Origin: Proteiniclasticum sediminis
GTDB lineage: Bacteria; Bacillota; Clostridia; Clostridiales; Clostridiaceae
NCBI RefSeq assembly: GCF_018128025.1
Contig: NZ_JAGSCS010000003.1
Location: 1-64,000 of the forward strand
Reading direction: 5' to 3'
DNA: 64,000 nucleotides
Positions 1 to 9,202 of this stretch are shown here, one piece after another; position 1 is the first letter of the stretch; each line of letters begins with the position of its first letter. Below the pieces are notes generated by a model, which saw nothing but the letters and a program-made list of their open reading frames with translations, ran no database searches and was not told the DNA's origin. Made by a program: the position numbers and the translations under genes.

Positions 1-43
1 CATACTGAATGCCTTCGCGATTCTTGGTTACTTTTACAAACAT
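1..43 (-). CDS. 5' end of a leftward gene, transposase-like N-terminus (partial)
   Basis: Only the first 14 codons are inside the window; they read MFVKVTKNREGIQY and the frame runs off the left edge. Short openings of this type (M-F/Y-V-K/R, charged, then a G-x-x-Y motif) are common in IS1634/IS4-like transposases, so a transposase is my best guess, from recall and not from a search. A very good promoter lies immediately upstream (49-77). The ATG is only five bases past its -10 box, so the message would be nearly leaderless unless translation starts further in. Alternative: any small cytoplasmic protein. Confidence is low because of the short fragment. Confidence 0.4.
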   Translation of the reverse strand, partial: MFVKVTKNREGIQY

Positions 44-48
44 ACCTT

Positions 49-77
49 ATTATATCATATACAACCGTATACAACAA
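49..77 (-). promoter_or_regulatory. Promoter for the leftward partial gene
   Basis: On the minus strand there is a -35 box TTGTTG (77-72), a 17-base spacer and a perfect -10 box TATAAT (54-49). The direct repeat TATACAAC (58-65 and 68-75) sits inside the spacer and -35 region and could be a binding site. Confidence 0.6.
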
Positions 78-91
78 GAGAAATAATAAGA

Positions 92-125
92 AAACCCCTG
101 ATTTTCTTTGGGATATCAGGGGTTT
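92..125. repeat. Perfect 11-bp inverted repeat (hairpin)
   Basis: AAACCCCTGAT (92-102) pairs with ATCAGGGGTTT (115-125) across a 12-base loop. There is no clear T-run in either direction, so it is a weak terminator candidate. It lies between the transposase-like start and ppdK and may belong to a mobile element's subterminal region. Confidence 0.5.
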
Positions 126-260
126 CGTCGCAGATGTCTTAAAGAAACTGTCAAAGTCGGGTTTTTAGCACAGTCTGAAGTCGTTTAACCCCCTTGTTTT
201 ACAACATAAGTTAATAATATGAAAATCCGATGAAATCATATACATTTTACGGGGCTCCTG
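126..260. other. Non-coding stretch between element-like start and ppdK promoter
   Basis: No gene is seen. If the leftward gene is a transposase, the element's end should lie in this stretch, but I cannot fix it without the other end. The stretch becomes AT-rich toward the ppdK promoter. Confidence 0.4.
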
Positions 261-269
261 TGTTATAAT
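261..269 (+). promoter_or_regulatory. Extended -10 promoter of ppdK
   Basis: TGTTATAAT is an extended -10 (TG, one base, TATAAT). The -35 region is poor, which fits an extended -10 promoter. A 15-base stretch around it, TCCTGTGTTATAATG, recurs exactly in front of the membrane protein gene at 7570. It leaves a leader of about 100 bases before ppdK. Confidence 0.6.
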
Positions 270-374
270 GTACAGGGATTTTGGTATACAGAAAGAGAGA
301 GAAATCTGTATTCCGCCGAGTTTCGGGTCCCAAGTCAAAGTTCATCAATCAATCATTGAAAGAGAGGGAAATCT

Positions 375-3008
375 ATGTCAAAGAAGTATGTCTACCTTTT
401 TCATGAAGGTGACGCATCCATGAAAAACCTCCTCGGAGGTAAGGGCGCCAATCTTGCAGAAATGACGAACCTGGGAATTCCAATTCCAAAGGGATTCACG
501 GTCACTACAGAAGCCTGCAATAAATACTATGATGACGACAAGGTCATAGCTCCGGAAATTATCAATGAAATTCATCACACCATGAGTCAGCTGGAAGCTG
601 CCACCGGAAAAACCTTCGGTGGAGAAGTCAATCCACTGCTGGTCTCCGTGCGTTCCGGTGCCAGAGCATCCATGCCTGGCATGATGGACACCATTCTTAA
701 TCTGGGTCTCAATGACAAAACTGTAGAAGTTTTGGCCAAAGAAACCAACAATGAGCGATTTGCCTATGACTCCTACCGAAGATTCATCATGATGTTCGGT
801 GATGTGGTCATGGAAATCCATAAGAAGGACTTTGACGCCATTCTGGAAGAAATGAAGGAAGCCAAGGGCGTTCATCTGGATACGGAACTGACTGCCGAAG
901 ATCTGAAGGAACTGGTTCTTCAGTTTAAAGCATTCTACCGAAGCCAGAAGGGAACCGATTTCCCCCAGGATGCCCGTGAGCAGCTCATCGAGGCTGTAAC
1001 GGCCGTATTCCGCAGCTGGGACAATCCCCGCGCCAACGTCTACCGCAGACTCAATGATATTCCTTCCAGCTGGGGAACCGCTGTAAATGTTCAGGAAATG
1101 GTCTTCGGAAACAAGGGAGATACATCAGGATCAGGCGTAGCCTTCTCCAGAAACCCTGCCACCGGAGAGAAGAAGATTTTCGCCGAGTATCTGATGAATG
1201 CCCAGGGCGAAGACGTGGTTGCCGGTATCCGGACCCCATCGCCCATTGAAGAACTGGAAAAGCAGATGCCCGAAACCTACAAGCAGTTTATGGACATCGT
1301 GAATACCCTGGAAAATCACTACCGTGATATGCAGGATATGGAATTCACCATTGAAGAAGGAAAGCTCTACTTCCTCCAGACCCGTAACGGCAAGAGAACT
1401 GCCCAGGCAGCGCTGAAGATTGCTGTGGATATGGTTGAAGAAGGTCTGACCACCAAGGAAAAAGCCATTCTCATGCTGGATCCCAAGCAGCTGGATACGC
1501 TTCTTCACCCCGCTTTCAATCAGGAAGAGATGAAGAACCATCCCGTCATTGCCACAGGACTTCCCGCTTCCCCAGGCGCTGCCACGGGTAAGATTGCGTT
1601 CACCGCACAGGAAGCCAAAGAAAGACATGAAGCCGGCGAAATGGTGGTACTGGTTCGCCAGGAAACCTCACCGGAAGATATTGAAGGCATGATCGCCGCA
1701 GAAGGCATTCTCACCGTCCGTGGCGGAATGACTTCCCACGCTGCCGTTGTAGCTCGTGGCATGGGCGCATGCTGCGTAGCCGGAGCTGGAGCCATCAAGG
1801 TGGACGAAAAGAAGAAGACCATGACGGTAAACGGCAAGGTCTACGGCACAGAGGACTACATTTCTCTGGACGGATCCACCGGAAACGTCTATGAGGGCAA
1901 GATTGAAACCGTGGAACCGGAAATCTCCGGACACTTTGGAACCTTCATGGGCTGGGCTGATGAAATCCGCAGCCTGAAGGTCAGAACCAATGCCGATACT
2001 CCCCATGATGCCGCCCAGGCGGTGAAGTTCGGTGCAGAAGGCATCGGCCTGACCCGTACGGAGCATATGTTCTTTGCTGAGGACAGAATCTTCATCATGA
2101 GACAGATGATCGTGGCCAGAACCGAGGAAGCTCGCCGGGCTGCCCTGGAGAAACTCCTGCCCATGCAGAAGAGCGACTTCAAGGGAATCTACAAGGCCAT
2201 GGAAGGCCGTGCGGTGACCATCCGCTTCCTGGATCCACCACTGCATGAATTCCTCCCCACCCATCCCGAGGAAATTGAAGAGCTGGCAGCAGCCCTGAAT
2301 GTAACCACCGATGAGCTCAATGGCGTCATCACGGATCTTCATGAGTTCAACCCCATGATGGGACACCGTGGATGCCGTCTGGCCGTTTCCTATCCGGAAA
2401 TCGCCGAGATGCAGACCAGAGCGGTCATTGAGGCTGCCCTGGAAGTTAACGCTGAGATGGGCTGGAATATTGTTCCAGAAATCATGATCCCGCTGGTGGG
2501 TGAAGTGAAGGAACTGAAGTACGTGAAGAACATCGTGGTGAAGACCGCCGATGCCATCATCGCGGAGCAAGGCGCAGAGCTGAAGTACCTGGTGGGAACC
2601 ATGATTGAGATCCCCAGAGCCTGCATGACTGCGGATGAGATTGCCACCGAAGCTGATTTCTTCTCCTTCGGCACCAACGATCTGACCCAGATGTCCTTCG
2701 GCTTCTCCAGAGACGATGCCGGAACCTTCCTGAAGCACTACTATGAAAAGAAGATTTACGACTTTGATCCCTTTGCCAAACTGGACCAGGATGGCGTAGG
2801 CAAGTTCGTGAAGACCGCCGTTACCTTGGGAAGAGGCGAAAAGCCAACCCTCAAGCTGGGCGTTTGCGGAGAGCATGGTGGAGATCCCTCCTCCGTGGAA
2901 TTCTTCCACAACATCGGACTGGATTATGTATCCTGCTCCCCCTTCCGCGTGCCCGTGGCCAGACTGGCTGCAGCGCAGGCTGAAGTAAAGAATCCCCGCA
3001 AAAAATAA
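375..3008 (+). CDS. ppdK: Pyruvate phosphate dikinase
   Basis: Cytoplasmic enzyme that interconverts pyruvate, ATP and phosphate with phosphoenolpyruvate, AMP and pyrophosphate. In anaerobes it runs in either the glycolytic or the PEP-forming direction. The 877 residues match the usual length. Domain order is the N-terminal ATP-grasp nucleotide-binding domain (GGKGANLAEM near residue 23), the central phosphohistidine domain with GGMTSHAAVVAR placing the swivelling histidine at 455, and the C-terminal PEP-binding barrel with GVCGEHGG placing the catalytic cysteine at 831. Both numbers agree with the well-studied Clostridium symbiosum enzyme. The start is supported by an AGAGGG ribosome site. 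It is monocistronic, with its own promoter and a strong terminator. Confidence 0.98.
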   Translation: MSKKYVYLFHEGDASMKNLLGGKGANLAEMTNLGIPIPKGFTVTTEACNKYYDDDKVIAPEIINEIHHTMSQLEAATGKTFGGEVNPLLVSVRSGARASMPGMMDTILNLGLNDKTVEVLAKETNNERFAYDSYRRFIMMFGDVVMEIHKKDFDAILEEMKEAKGVHLDTELTAEDLKELVLQFKAFYRSQKGTDFPQDAREQLIEAVTAVFRSWDNPRANVYRRLNDIPSSWGTAVNVQEMVFGNKGDTSGSGVAFSRNPATGEKKIFAEYLMNAQGEDVVAGIRTPSPIEELEKQMPETYKQFMDIVNTLENHYRDMQDMEFTIEEGKLYFLQTRNGKRTAQAALKIAVDMVEEGLTTKEKAILMLDPKQLDTLLHPAFNQEEMKNHPVIATGLPASPGAATGKIAFTAQEAKERHEAGEMVVLVRQETSPEDIEGMIAAEGILTVRGGMTSHAAVVARGMGACCVAGAGAIKVDEKKKTMTVNGKVYGTEDYISLDGSTGNVYEGKIETVEPEISGHFGTFMGWADEIRSLKVRTNADTPHDAAQAVKFGAEGIGLTRTEHMFFAEDRIFIMRQMIVARTEEARRAALEKLLPMQKSDFKGIYKAMEGRAVTIRFLDPPLHEFLPTHPEEIEELAAALNVTTDELNGVITDLHEFNPMMGHRGCRLAVSYPEIAEMQTRAVIEAALEVNAEMGWNIVPEIMIPLVGEVKELKYVKNIVVKTADAIIAEQGAELKYLVGTMIEIPRACMTADEIATEADFFSFGTNDLTQMSFGFSRDDAGTFLKHYYEKKIYDFDPFAKLDQDGVGKFVKTAVTLGRGEKPTLKLGVCGEHGGDPSSVEFFHNIGLDYVSCSPFRVPVARLAAAQAEVKNPRKK

Positions 3009-3061
3009 ATCCTCATTCCGGAAACCGGATGTACACCGGATTTCGGAATAGAGGTCATGAG

Positions 3062-3103
3062 AAGGGTCCTGTTTCCCCGAAAGGGAAAACAGGACCCTTT
3101 TTT
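3062..3103 (+). terminator. Rho-independent terminator of ppdK
   Basis: AAGGGTCCTGTTT (3062-3074) pairs with AAACAGGACCCTT (3087-3099) around a C/G-rich loop, and the T-run continues to 3103. It isolates ppdK from the next operon. Confidence 0.9.
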
Positions 3104-3165
3104 CGCCAAGGAAGTCTGCCCCTTTGGAAAAGAGCACGATCAAGGGAGTAGGCCCAGGGAAGGCT

Positions 3166-3214
3166 GTGGTATAGAATAAGAAGAAATAACTAAAATAGTA
3201 TTGTGCTATACCAC
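3166..3214. promoter_or_regulatory. 9-bp inverted repeat upstream of the dGTPase-like gene
   Basis: GTGGTATAG (3166-3174) and CTATACCAC (3206-3214) are perfect reverse complements separated by 31 AT-rich bases. The pair sits about 65 bases before the start codon, where a promoter/operator would be expected. I see no convincing -35/-10 pair, so the role (operator or RNA stem) is open. Confidence 0.4.
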
Positions 3215-3277
3215 TTTCTATGAAATTAAAGGGTTAAGGAAAGATATGTGGAATAATGAAAGCATGGAGGTGTTACT

Positions 3278-4303
3278 TTGACGGTTAGAGAAAAAATTGA
3301 ACGACATGAAGAACTGACCCTGATCCCCCAGGCCTGTTTCTCGAAAAACTCCCGGGGAAGAGAGCGGTTTGAAGAACTGGACTCGTACCGCACTTGTTTT
3401 ATGCATGACCGCGACCGGATCATCCACTCCAAATCCTTTCGGCGATTGAAGCACAAGACGCAAGTCTATATTAAGACCTCCGGGGACCACTATCGTACAA
3501 GGCTCACCCATACACTGGAAGTTTCGCAGATTGCCCGGACCATTGCCCGGGGGATTTCGGTCAATGAGGATCTGGTGGAAGCCATCACCCTGGGGCATGA
3601 TATCGGTCATGTGGCCTTTGCCCACAACGGCGAAGAAGTTCTGGCAGAGCGGATCCCGGAGGGCTTCCGACATAACGAGCAGTCCGTCCGTGTGCTGAAG
3701 AAGCTGGAGAAAGACGGCCAGGGACTCAACATCACCGTGGAGGTGTTGGATGGGATCCTCCACCACAGTGGGCTCAAGAGCGGTACCATTTCGGAAACGC
3801 TGGAAGGGCAGATCGCCCGTTTTGCCGACAAGATCGCTTATGTCAATCATGACATTGACGACTCCATTCGTGCAGGTCTTTTGTACATGGAGGATCTTCC
3901 CCAGGAGTTTATCCAGATGCTGGGCACAACACACAGCAAACGTATTGATACCCTGGTTCGAAACATTGTGGACCGGACCAACAGCAATCTGGAAAAAGGA
4001 GTTCTCCAGGTGGAACTGGAAGAGGATATTTTTGACGCCCTCTACGGCCTCCGGGCATTTCTGTTCAAAAAAATCTACACGGGAGAGCATCTTAAAGAGG
4101 AGCGGGATAAGGCAAAATTTGTCCTGCACAAACTCTTCGATTACTACCTGGAACATGTGGAGGCGATGCCGGGACTTTATGGGGCCATCGCGGAAGAAGA
4201 AGGAAAGATCCGGGCTGTGGCGGACTATATCGCGGGAATGACCGATGATTATGCCATCATCACCTTCAACCAGATCTATGTTCCCAAAATTGTTATTTAC
4301 TGA
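3278..4303 (+). CDS. Deoxyguanosinetriphosphate triphosphohydrolase-like HD protein
   Basis: Predicted cytoplasmic HD-superfamily phosphohydrolase of the dGTPase type, which releases triphosphate from dNTPs. Metal-ligand residues are visible as H78 (THTLEV), H107-D108 (GHDIGH) and D184 ([11 protein letters not shown]). The 341 residues match the short Firmicutes form that usually precedes dnaG. The TTG start has a GGAGGT ribosome site nine bases upstream. It is the first gene of the dgt-dnaG-rpoD block, a conserved macromolecular-synthesis arrangement in clostridia. True substrate preference cannot be read from the sequence. Confidence 0.9.
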   Translation: MTVREKIERHEELTLIPQACFSKNSRGRERFEELDSYRTCFMHDRDRIIHSKSFRRLKHKTQVYIKTSGDHYRTRLTHTLEVSQIARTIARGISVNEDLVEAITLGHDIGHVAFAHNGEEVLAERIPEGFRHNEQSVRVLKKLEKDGQGLNITVEVLDGILHHSGLKSGTISETLEGQIARFADKIAYVNHDIDDSIRAGLLYMEDLPQEFIQMLGTTHSKRIDTLVRNIVDRTNSNLEKGVLQVELEEDIFDALYGLRAFLFKKIYTGEHLKEERDKAKFVLHKLFDYYLEHVEAMPGLYGAIAEEEGKIRAVADYIAGMTDDYAIITFNQIYVPKIVIY

Positions 4304-4318
4304 CATTAATGTTATAAT
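4290..4318 (+). promoter_or_regulatory. Promoter for dnaG-rpoD
   Basis: TTGTTA (4290-4295), a 17-base spacer and TATAAT (4313-4318). The -35 box overlaps the last codons of the dGTPase-like gene, so dnaG and rpoD can be transcribed independently of it. Confidence 0.75.
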
Positions 4319-4351
4319 ATTCATTTGGGATGAGAGAAAAGGGTGATATAA

Positions 4352-6091
4352 TTGAACATCTCTGAAGAGATAATTGAAAAAATCAAAGAAGGCAACGACA
4401 TCGTGGATATTATCTCTGAGAGCGTGAAACTCAAGAGGGTTGGACGGAATTACTGGGGGCTGTGCCCCTTTCACAGTGAGAAAACCCCCTCCTTCAGCGT
4501 GACCCGGGATAAACAGATTTTTAAATGCTTTGGCTGCGGGGAAGGCGGAAACGTCATTACCTTCATCATGAAACACCGGAATCTGGAGTTTCACGAAGCC
4601 TTGAAGTTCCTGGCCGAGCGGGCGAACATTACGTTGGAAGAAAGCCCCGAGCGAAAGCGGGCCCAAGACCGGCAGGACATTTATTACCGAATGCATGTGG
4701 AAGCGGCGCGTTTTTTCTTCAAGAATCTGCAGAATCAGCCAGAAATTCGCCAGTATCTTTATCAGCGGGGAATGACGGATCACACCATCCGAACCTTTGG
4801 ATTGGGCTTTGCTCTGAATTCCTGGGACAGCCTTTTGAAATACCTGAAGGCCATGAATTTCCGGGAGGAAGATATCGTTCTTTGCGGCTTAGCCACCAAA
4901 AACGAAAAGGGAAAGATTTATGACCGGTTTCGTAACCGGGTGATCTTCCCGGTTTTTGATCAGCGGGGACGGGTCATCGCCTTTGGCGCAAGAGTTATGG
5001 ATGATTCAAAACCCAAATACCTGAACTCCCCAGAAACCCCCATTTTTCACAAGGGCACCAATCTCTACGGATTGAACTTTGCGCTGAAAAACAGCAAGGA
5101 GAAAAGCCTGATTATTGTGGAAGGGTACATGGACTGCATCAGTCTCAGCCAGGCAGGCATCAAAAATGTGGTGGCATCCCTGGGCACGGCCCTGACAAAA
5201 ATTCAGGCCCGGCTCCTGAAACGCTACGCCGAAGAAGTCTACATCAGCTATGACGCTGACAATGCCGGGCAGATGGCCACGGTTCGCGGACTGGACATTC
5301 TTCGCGAAGAGGGCGTTTCGGTGAAGGTGGTGCTGATCCCCAAGGGGAAAGACCCCGATGATTTTGTGAAGTCCGAGGGAAAAGACAGTTTTTTAGCCCT
5401 CTTGGATCATGCGCTCCCCCTGGTGGACTATAAGATGCAAAAAGCCAAAGAAGGCCTGAATCTTCGATCGGAAGAGGGAAGAATCAGCTATGCCCGCAAG
5501 GTGGTGGAGATTCTGAATGAGCTGGATCCCATCGAAAAGGATGTGTATCTGCAGAAGGTCAGCGAAGACACCGGCATTGCCGAAAGCACCCTCCTCAGTC
5601 TCATGAAGGGCGGCACGGAAGAAAATCGTCCCCTGGAAATCATGACCATGGAGCGGCCGGTGCATATGGAATCGGCCCACGTGAAGGCGGAACGGGCCCT
5701 GCTGAAGATTCTTGCTCTGGGAAGCGCCTATGCGCGGACAAGACTGCACCGGGAGGATTTTGTCCTGGAGAGTCACCAGCGGATCTTTGACACCCTCATG
5801 GCTTATGAGGGTCCCCCGGACAATGTGTGGGCCCATGTGGAAAGCCGCTGCAGGGATCTGGAGTCCTCCAAAGAGTGGACCATGATCACGGAAATGGTGG
5901 AGATTCCTGATATTGATGTGGATATCCTCATCGATGATTTCATGAAAACCATCAACCACTATAAAAATCTCATGAGTCAGAAAAAACTGATGGAAGACAT
6001 CCGAGAACTGGATAAAAAAGGGCAGACCAAGGAATCCTTGGAACTGGCCATGAAGCTCATCGAGCTTCAGAAGACATTAGGGAGGTATTGA
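4352..6091 (+). CDS. dnaG: DNA primase
   Basis: Synthesises RNA primers for the replication fork. The N-terminal CHC2 zinc finger has C38, H41, C59 and C62. The primase core and Toprim domain follow, with the catalytic glutamate at 257 (IIVEGYMD) and the DAD metal site at 301-303 (SYDADNAGQ). The C-terminal part, from about residue 430, should hold the DnaB-interacting helical domain. Length (579) is normal. The TTG start follows an AAGGGTG ribosome site. The stop and the rpoD start are one base apart, with rpoD's AGGGAGG site inside dnaG's last codons, so the two are co-transcribed. Confidence 0.97.
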   Translation: MNISEEIIEKIKEGNDIVDIISESVKLKRVGRNYWGLCPFHSEKTPSFSVTRDKQIFKCFGCGEGGNVITFIMKHRNLEFHEALKFLAERANITLEESPERKRAQDRQDIYYRMHVEAARFFFKNLQNQPEIRQYLYQRGMTDHTIRTFGLGFALNSWDSLLKYLKAMNFREEDIVLCGLATKNEKGKIYDRFRNRVIFPVFDQRGRVIAFGARVMDDSKPKYLNSPETPIFHKGTNLYGLNFALKNSKEKSLIIVEGYMDCISLSQAGIKNVVASLGTALTKIQARLLKRYAEEVYISYDADNAGQMATVRGLDILREEGVSVKVVLIPKGKDPDDFVKSEGKDSFLALLDHALPLVDYKMQKAKEGLNLRSEEGRISYARKVVEILNELDPIEKDVYLQKVSEDTGIAESTLLSLMKGGTEENRPLEIMTMERPVHMESAHVKAERALLKILALGSAYARTRLHREDFVLESHQRIFDTLMAYEGPPDNVWAHVESRCRDLESSKEWTMITEMVEIPDIDVDILIDDFMKTINHYKNLMSQKKLMEDIRELDKKGQTKESLELAMKLIELQKTLGRY

Positions 6092-6092
6092 A

Positions 6093-7469
6093 ATGGCAGC
6101 GGAGAAGAAGGAGAAAAAGACAACGACAAAGCCTCAGGGGGAAGAGACAACAAAGGTGATGGCAGAAGAGGCAACCCTGGAGAAGGAAGCGGCAGTGAAG
6201 CCGGTTAAAAAAACCAAGAAGGCAAAGCCTGCAGCAGATGAGGTGGAGATGAATGACGCTCTGCCGGAAGAAAAATCGGCGGCTAAGCCTGTGAAAACGG
6301 GAAAGAAAAAAGCTGTGAAAGCGGAAAAGGCTGTGGATGTGGAAGCCGAGGATGAAATAGTTGCCTTGGAGGACGATGACGATTCTTCCGATAAGCCGGA
6401 GAAGAAGGTCCACGATAAAGAGTTCCAGATGAGTGTGGTTAAGCGCCTCATCGAAAAAGGAAAAAAGAGCGGGAGCATCACCGAGAAGGAAATTCTCGAT
6501 GAGCTTCAGGAGATTGATCTGACTCCCGATCAAATCGATAAAATCTATGAGACCCTGGAAGGGCTGAACATCGAGATCATGGGCGACCTGGAAGAGGAAG
6601 AGGAAGAGACTGAAGTGGATCTTTCCGTTCCCGAAGGTGTAGCCATCGATGATCCCGTCCGAATGTATCTCAAGGAGATTGGTAAGGTTCCGCTGTTGAC
6701 CTCAGATCAGGAAGTGGCCCTGGCCAAGCGCATTGAAGCGGGCGATGAAGAAGCCGCCAAGCAGCTGGCGGAAGCGAACCTGCGGCTGGTAGTTTCCATT
6801 GCCAAGCGATATGTGGGACGAGGAATGCTGTTCCTGGATCTGATTCAGGAAGGAAATTTGGGCCTCATTAAGGCCGTGGAAAAGTTTGATTTCACCAAGG
6901 GATTCAAATTCTCCACCTATGCCACCTGGTGGATCCGTCAGGCCATCACCCGTGCCATTGCCGATCAGGCCAGAACCATCCGTATTCCTGTTCATATGGT
7001 GGAAACCATCAATAAGCTGATCCGCGTGGAAAGACAGCTCCTGCAGGAACTGGGGAGAGCTCCCCAGCCGGAAGAAATTGCGGAAATCATGGAGATGCCT
7101 CCAGAGAAGGTTCGGGAGATCATGAAGATCGCCCAGGAACCTGTTTCCCTGGAGACTCCCATCGGTGAAGAGGAAGACAGCCATCTGGGAGATTTCATTC
7201 CGGATGATGATGCCTTGGCCCCGGCAGAGGCCGCAGCCTTCACCATGCTCAAGGAGCAGCTCATCAGCGTTCTGGACACCCTGACTCCTCGGGAGGAAAA
7301 GGTGCTCAGACTTCGATTTGGACTGGATGATGGCCGTTCCAGAACCTTGGAGGAAGTGGGCAAGGAGTTCAATGTGACCCGAGAAAGAATTCGGCAGATT
7401 GAAGCCAAGGCGCTGCGTAAGCTGCGTCACCCCTCCCGCAGCAAAAAACTGAAAGACTATCTCGATTAG
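6093..7469 (+). CDS. rpoD: Primary RNA polymerase sigma factor (RpoD/SigA)
   Basis: Housekeeping sigma-70 factor. Residues from about 183 onward are the conserved core: region 1.2, region 2 with [15 protein letters not shown], the melting segment [12 protein letters not shown], region 3, and region 4 ending with [20 protein letters not shown], the helix-turn-helix that reads -35 boxes. The protein is 458 residues, roughly 85 longer than Bacillus SigA. The extra length is an N-terminal tail of about 105 residues built from lysine, alanine and glutamate, with an acidic patch (EDDDDSSD). Many promoters in this window match its expected TTGaca-17-TATAAT specificity. Confidence 0.97.
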   Translation: MAAEKKEKKTTTKPQGEETTKVMAEEATLEKEAAVKPVKKTKKAKPAADEVEMNDALPEEKSAAKPVKTGKKKAVKAEKAVDVEAEDEIVALEDDDDSSDKPEKKVHDKEFQMSVVKRLIEKGKKSGSITEKEILDELQEIDLTPDQIDKIYETLEGLNIEIMGDLEEEEEETEVDLSVPEGVAIDDPVRMYLKEIGKVPLLTSDQEVALAKRIEAGDEEAAKQLAEANLRLVVSIAKRYVGRGMLFLDLIQEGNLGLIKAVEKFDFTKGFKFSTYATWWIRQAITRAIADQARTIRIPVHMVETINKLIRVERQLLQELGRAPQPEEIAEIMEMPPEKVREIMKIAQEPVSLETPIGEEEDSHLGDFIPDDDALAPAEAAAFTMLKEQLISVLDTLTPREEKVLRLRFGLDDGRSRTLEEVGKEFNVTRERIRQIEAKALRKLRHPSRSKKLKDYLD

Positions 7470-7477
7470 GGATGAAC

Positions 7478-7499
7478 AAGGCAGCTTCGGCTGCCTTTT
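7478..7499 (+). terminator. Terminator after rpoD (UUCG tetraloop)
   Basis: AAGGCAGC (7478-7485), loop TTCG, GCTGCCTT (7490-7497), then a short T-run. The stable UUCG loop makes this a convincing hairpin. Confidence 0.85.
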
Positions 7500-7545
7500 C
7501 TCATGGAGGAAAACGTGAAACAGACTGAGCAGAGCCATGGTCCTG

Positions 7546-7554
7546 TGTTATAAT
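7546..7554 (+). promoter_or_regulatory. Extended -10 promoter for the membrane protein gene
   Basis: TGTTATAAT with TG one base before the -10 box. The surrounding 15 bases are identical to the ppdK promoter at 257-271. The start codon follows only about 16 bases later, so the leader is very short. Confidence 0.55.
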
Positions 7555-7569
7555 GGCAGTAGGTGATCG

Positions 7570-8457
7570 ATGATGACATTCAAACCGGAGAAGTCGAATT
7601 TTCTTCAAAACCTATTCTTTTTTGTCCTGATTTTGCTGATCTTTGCGGGAAGCATTCTGCGCAGTGCGGAAGATGTGCTGACCAAAAGTCTCATGATGAT
7701 CATCATTTTAGGGGCGCTTCTTTACACCGCCTATATTTCCATTTTTCTCCATACCCTGCAGTACCGGATCGGGGAAAAGCACATCACCATCGGAACCGGA
7801 TTTAAGTTCACCGATGAGCGTGTTTCTTTGGAGGAAATTGTCTATTGCACCCAGCGGATTACCCTGATCAACCAAAGCGGATGGACAGGGCTTTTCAGCA
7901 AGCGTTTTTCTGTGGGGGAAGGATACATTGAAGGGATCGGAAAAGTAAAAATGTATATTACCAGTTCCAAGAAAGCCATCTATTTTGGAACGGAAAAAGG
8001 CAATTATGCCATTTCTCCGGAGAATCCGGATGCGTTTATGGAAGAGCTACGAAAACGGCATGTGCGGGAAGAATTCCGTGTACGGGAAGTCCTGGAAAAG
8101 GATCTCCAGGAGAGCGAAAACAAAATGCGGAAAATTTTTGTCTTTAACTCCATCCTGATTCTCCTGATAGTGGAAGTTCCCATCGTTCTTTTCTATCTGC
8201 ATTTTCTTCCTCCGTTTATCGCCGTGGGCCGTCTGAATGCAGATATTCTCTCCTATATTCCGGCTCGGGTGTACGTGGACCGAATGATCCTCTATGCCCT
8301 GATGAATTTTGCCCTGTCGGTGGGAACCTTTATTCTTGCCCGCATGTACTCCCGGGTGGACCGGGTGTACTATTACCGCGTCATGGCGTTCCCCGTGGCG
8401 GTGACTTTTTTTCTGATCCTTTCTTTGGCGAGCACAATCATCGCCATTTTTGTGTAA
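7570..8457 (+). CDS. Membrane protein with bacterial PH-like domain
   Basis: I do not recognise a specific function. Hydrophobic segments lie at about residues 11-30 and 40-62. A soluble stretch at about 65-165 contains a beta-rich pattern (YRIGEKHITIGTGF, YCTQRITLINQ, AIYFGTEKGNYAISPENPDAF), typical of bacterial pleckstrin-homology domains. Three more membrane helices follow at about 188-210, 232-257 and 268-293. A charged helix (about 150-185) links the two halves. It has its own promoter and is not conserved in sequence like its neighbours, though it occupies a gap in the rpoD-trmK-nif3 block. ATG at 7570 or 7573 is possible; an AGTAGGTG ribosome site precedes both. Confidence 0.7.
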   Translation: MMTFKPEKSNFLQNLFFFVLILLIFAGSILRSAEDVLTKSLMMIIILGALLYTAYISIFLHTLQYRIGEKHITIGTGFKFTDERVSLEEIVYCTQRITLINQSGWTGLFSKRFSVGEGYIEGIGKVKMYITSSKKAIYFGTEKGNYAISPENPDAFMEELRKRHVREEFRVREVLEKDLQESENKMRKIFVFNSILILLIVEVPIVLFYLHFLPPFIAVGRLNADILSYIPARVYVDRMILYALMNFALSVGTFILARMYSRVDRVYYYRVMAFPVAVTFFLILSLASTIIAIFV

Positions 8458-8463
8458 AATCTA

Positions 8464-8472
8464 TGTTAGAAT
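8464..8472 (+). promoter_or_regulatory. Possible extended -10 promoter of trmK-nif3
   Basis: TGTTAGAAT fits TG, one base, then a -10 with one mismatch. No good -35 box is present. The start codon of trmK lies about 32 bases further on. Confidence 0.4.
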
Positions 8473-8503
8473 GTAACTGAGTAAAGCATATTGAGGAGAG
8501 ATT

Positions 8504-9202
8504 ATGGACTTAAGCCCTAGACTAATGAAGATTGTGGATATGATTCCCCCAACGGATGTGGTGGCGGACATCGGAACCGATCACGGTTATGTTCTCATCG
8601 AACTGCTCCGTCAGAATAAAATCAAAACAGGCATTGCCTCCGACAATAAAGTGGGTCCCCTGGACAAAGCGAAAATGAATGCAGCAGAAGCCGGGGTAAA
8701 GGTCAACATGCAGTTTACCCTGGGAAACGGTCTGGAAACCCTGAAAGGGCTTCCCGTGAATGGTGCCGTCCTTGCGGGGATGGGCGGGGTACTCACCCGG
8801 GACCTTCTGGAAAAAGACTTGTCTGTGGTGAAGGAACTGGATTTTCTCCTGCTCCAGCCGGCTCAGAATCCGGAGGTGCTTCGGGAATACCTGTATAACG
8901 GACCCTTCACGATTTTGGATGAAGCGCTCATCCGGGAGGAGCGGCGTTTCTATGAGGCGTTTCTCGTCTGCTACTGTGATCATCCGGAAAAAATGGCAGA
9001 ATACGTAAACTATCTCGTGGGGGAACGGCTGATCCAAAACCAAGATCCCTTGCTTCCGGATTTTCTCGAGGAGAAGATCCGGGAAGGGGAAGCGATTTTA
9101 GCCAAGCTAGAGCTAAACTCAGAAAGTGCGCAAATCAGGCAGCAAGTGCTGACTGCCCGAATAAAGGATTTAAGGAGATTGAAAGATGACTGTGCTGGTT
9201 AG
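8504..9202 (+). CDS. trmK: tRNA (adenine(22)-N1)-methyltransferase
   Basis: SAM-dependent enzyme that methylates N1 of A22 in tRNA. The Rossmann motif I is DIGTDHGY at residues 22-29, the TrmK-type variant. Residues 95-105 (AGMGGVLTRDLL) and LLLQPAQNPEVLREYL form the later catalytic-domain motifs, and a C-terminal helical tail closes the 232-residue protein, the family's usual size. The TTGAGGAGAG ribosome site gives the ATG start. It overlaps nif3 by 17 bases, a coupling seen widely in Firmicutes. Confidence 0.95.
   Translation: MDLSPRLMKIVDMIPPTDVVADIGTDHGYVLIELLRQNKIKTGIASDNKVGPLDKAKMNAAEAGVKVNMQFTLGNGLETLKGLPVNGAVLAGMGGVLTRDLLEKDLSVVKELDFLLLQPAQNPEVLREYLYNGPFTILDEALIREERRFYEAFLVCYCDHPEKMAEYVNYLVGERLIQNQDPLLPDFLEEKIREGEAILAKLELNSESAQIRQQVLTARIKDLRRLKDDCAG

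Noticed and set aside
1668-3143. Long minus-strand open frame (491 codons) opposite ppdK
   Set aside because: It lies fully opposite a gene with verified catalytic residues, has no ribosome site and runs through the ppdK terminator.
3218-4783. 521-codon minus-strand frame opposite the dGTPase-like and dnaG genes
   Set aside because: It spans two real genes on the other strand, shows histidine/glycine-rich shadow composition and has no start signals.
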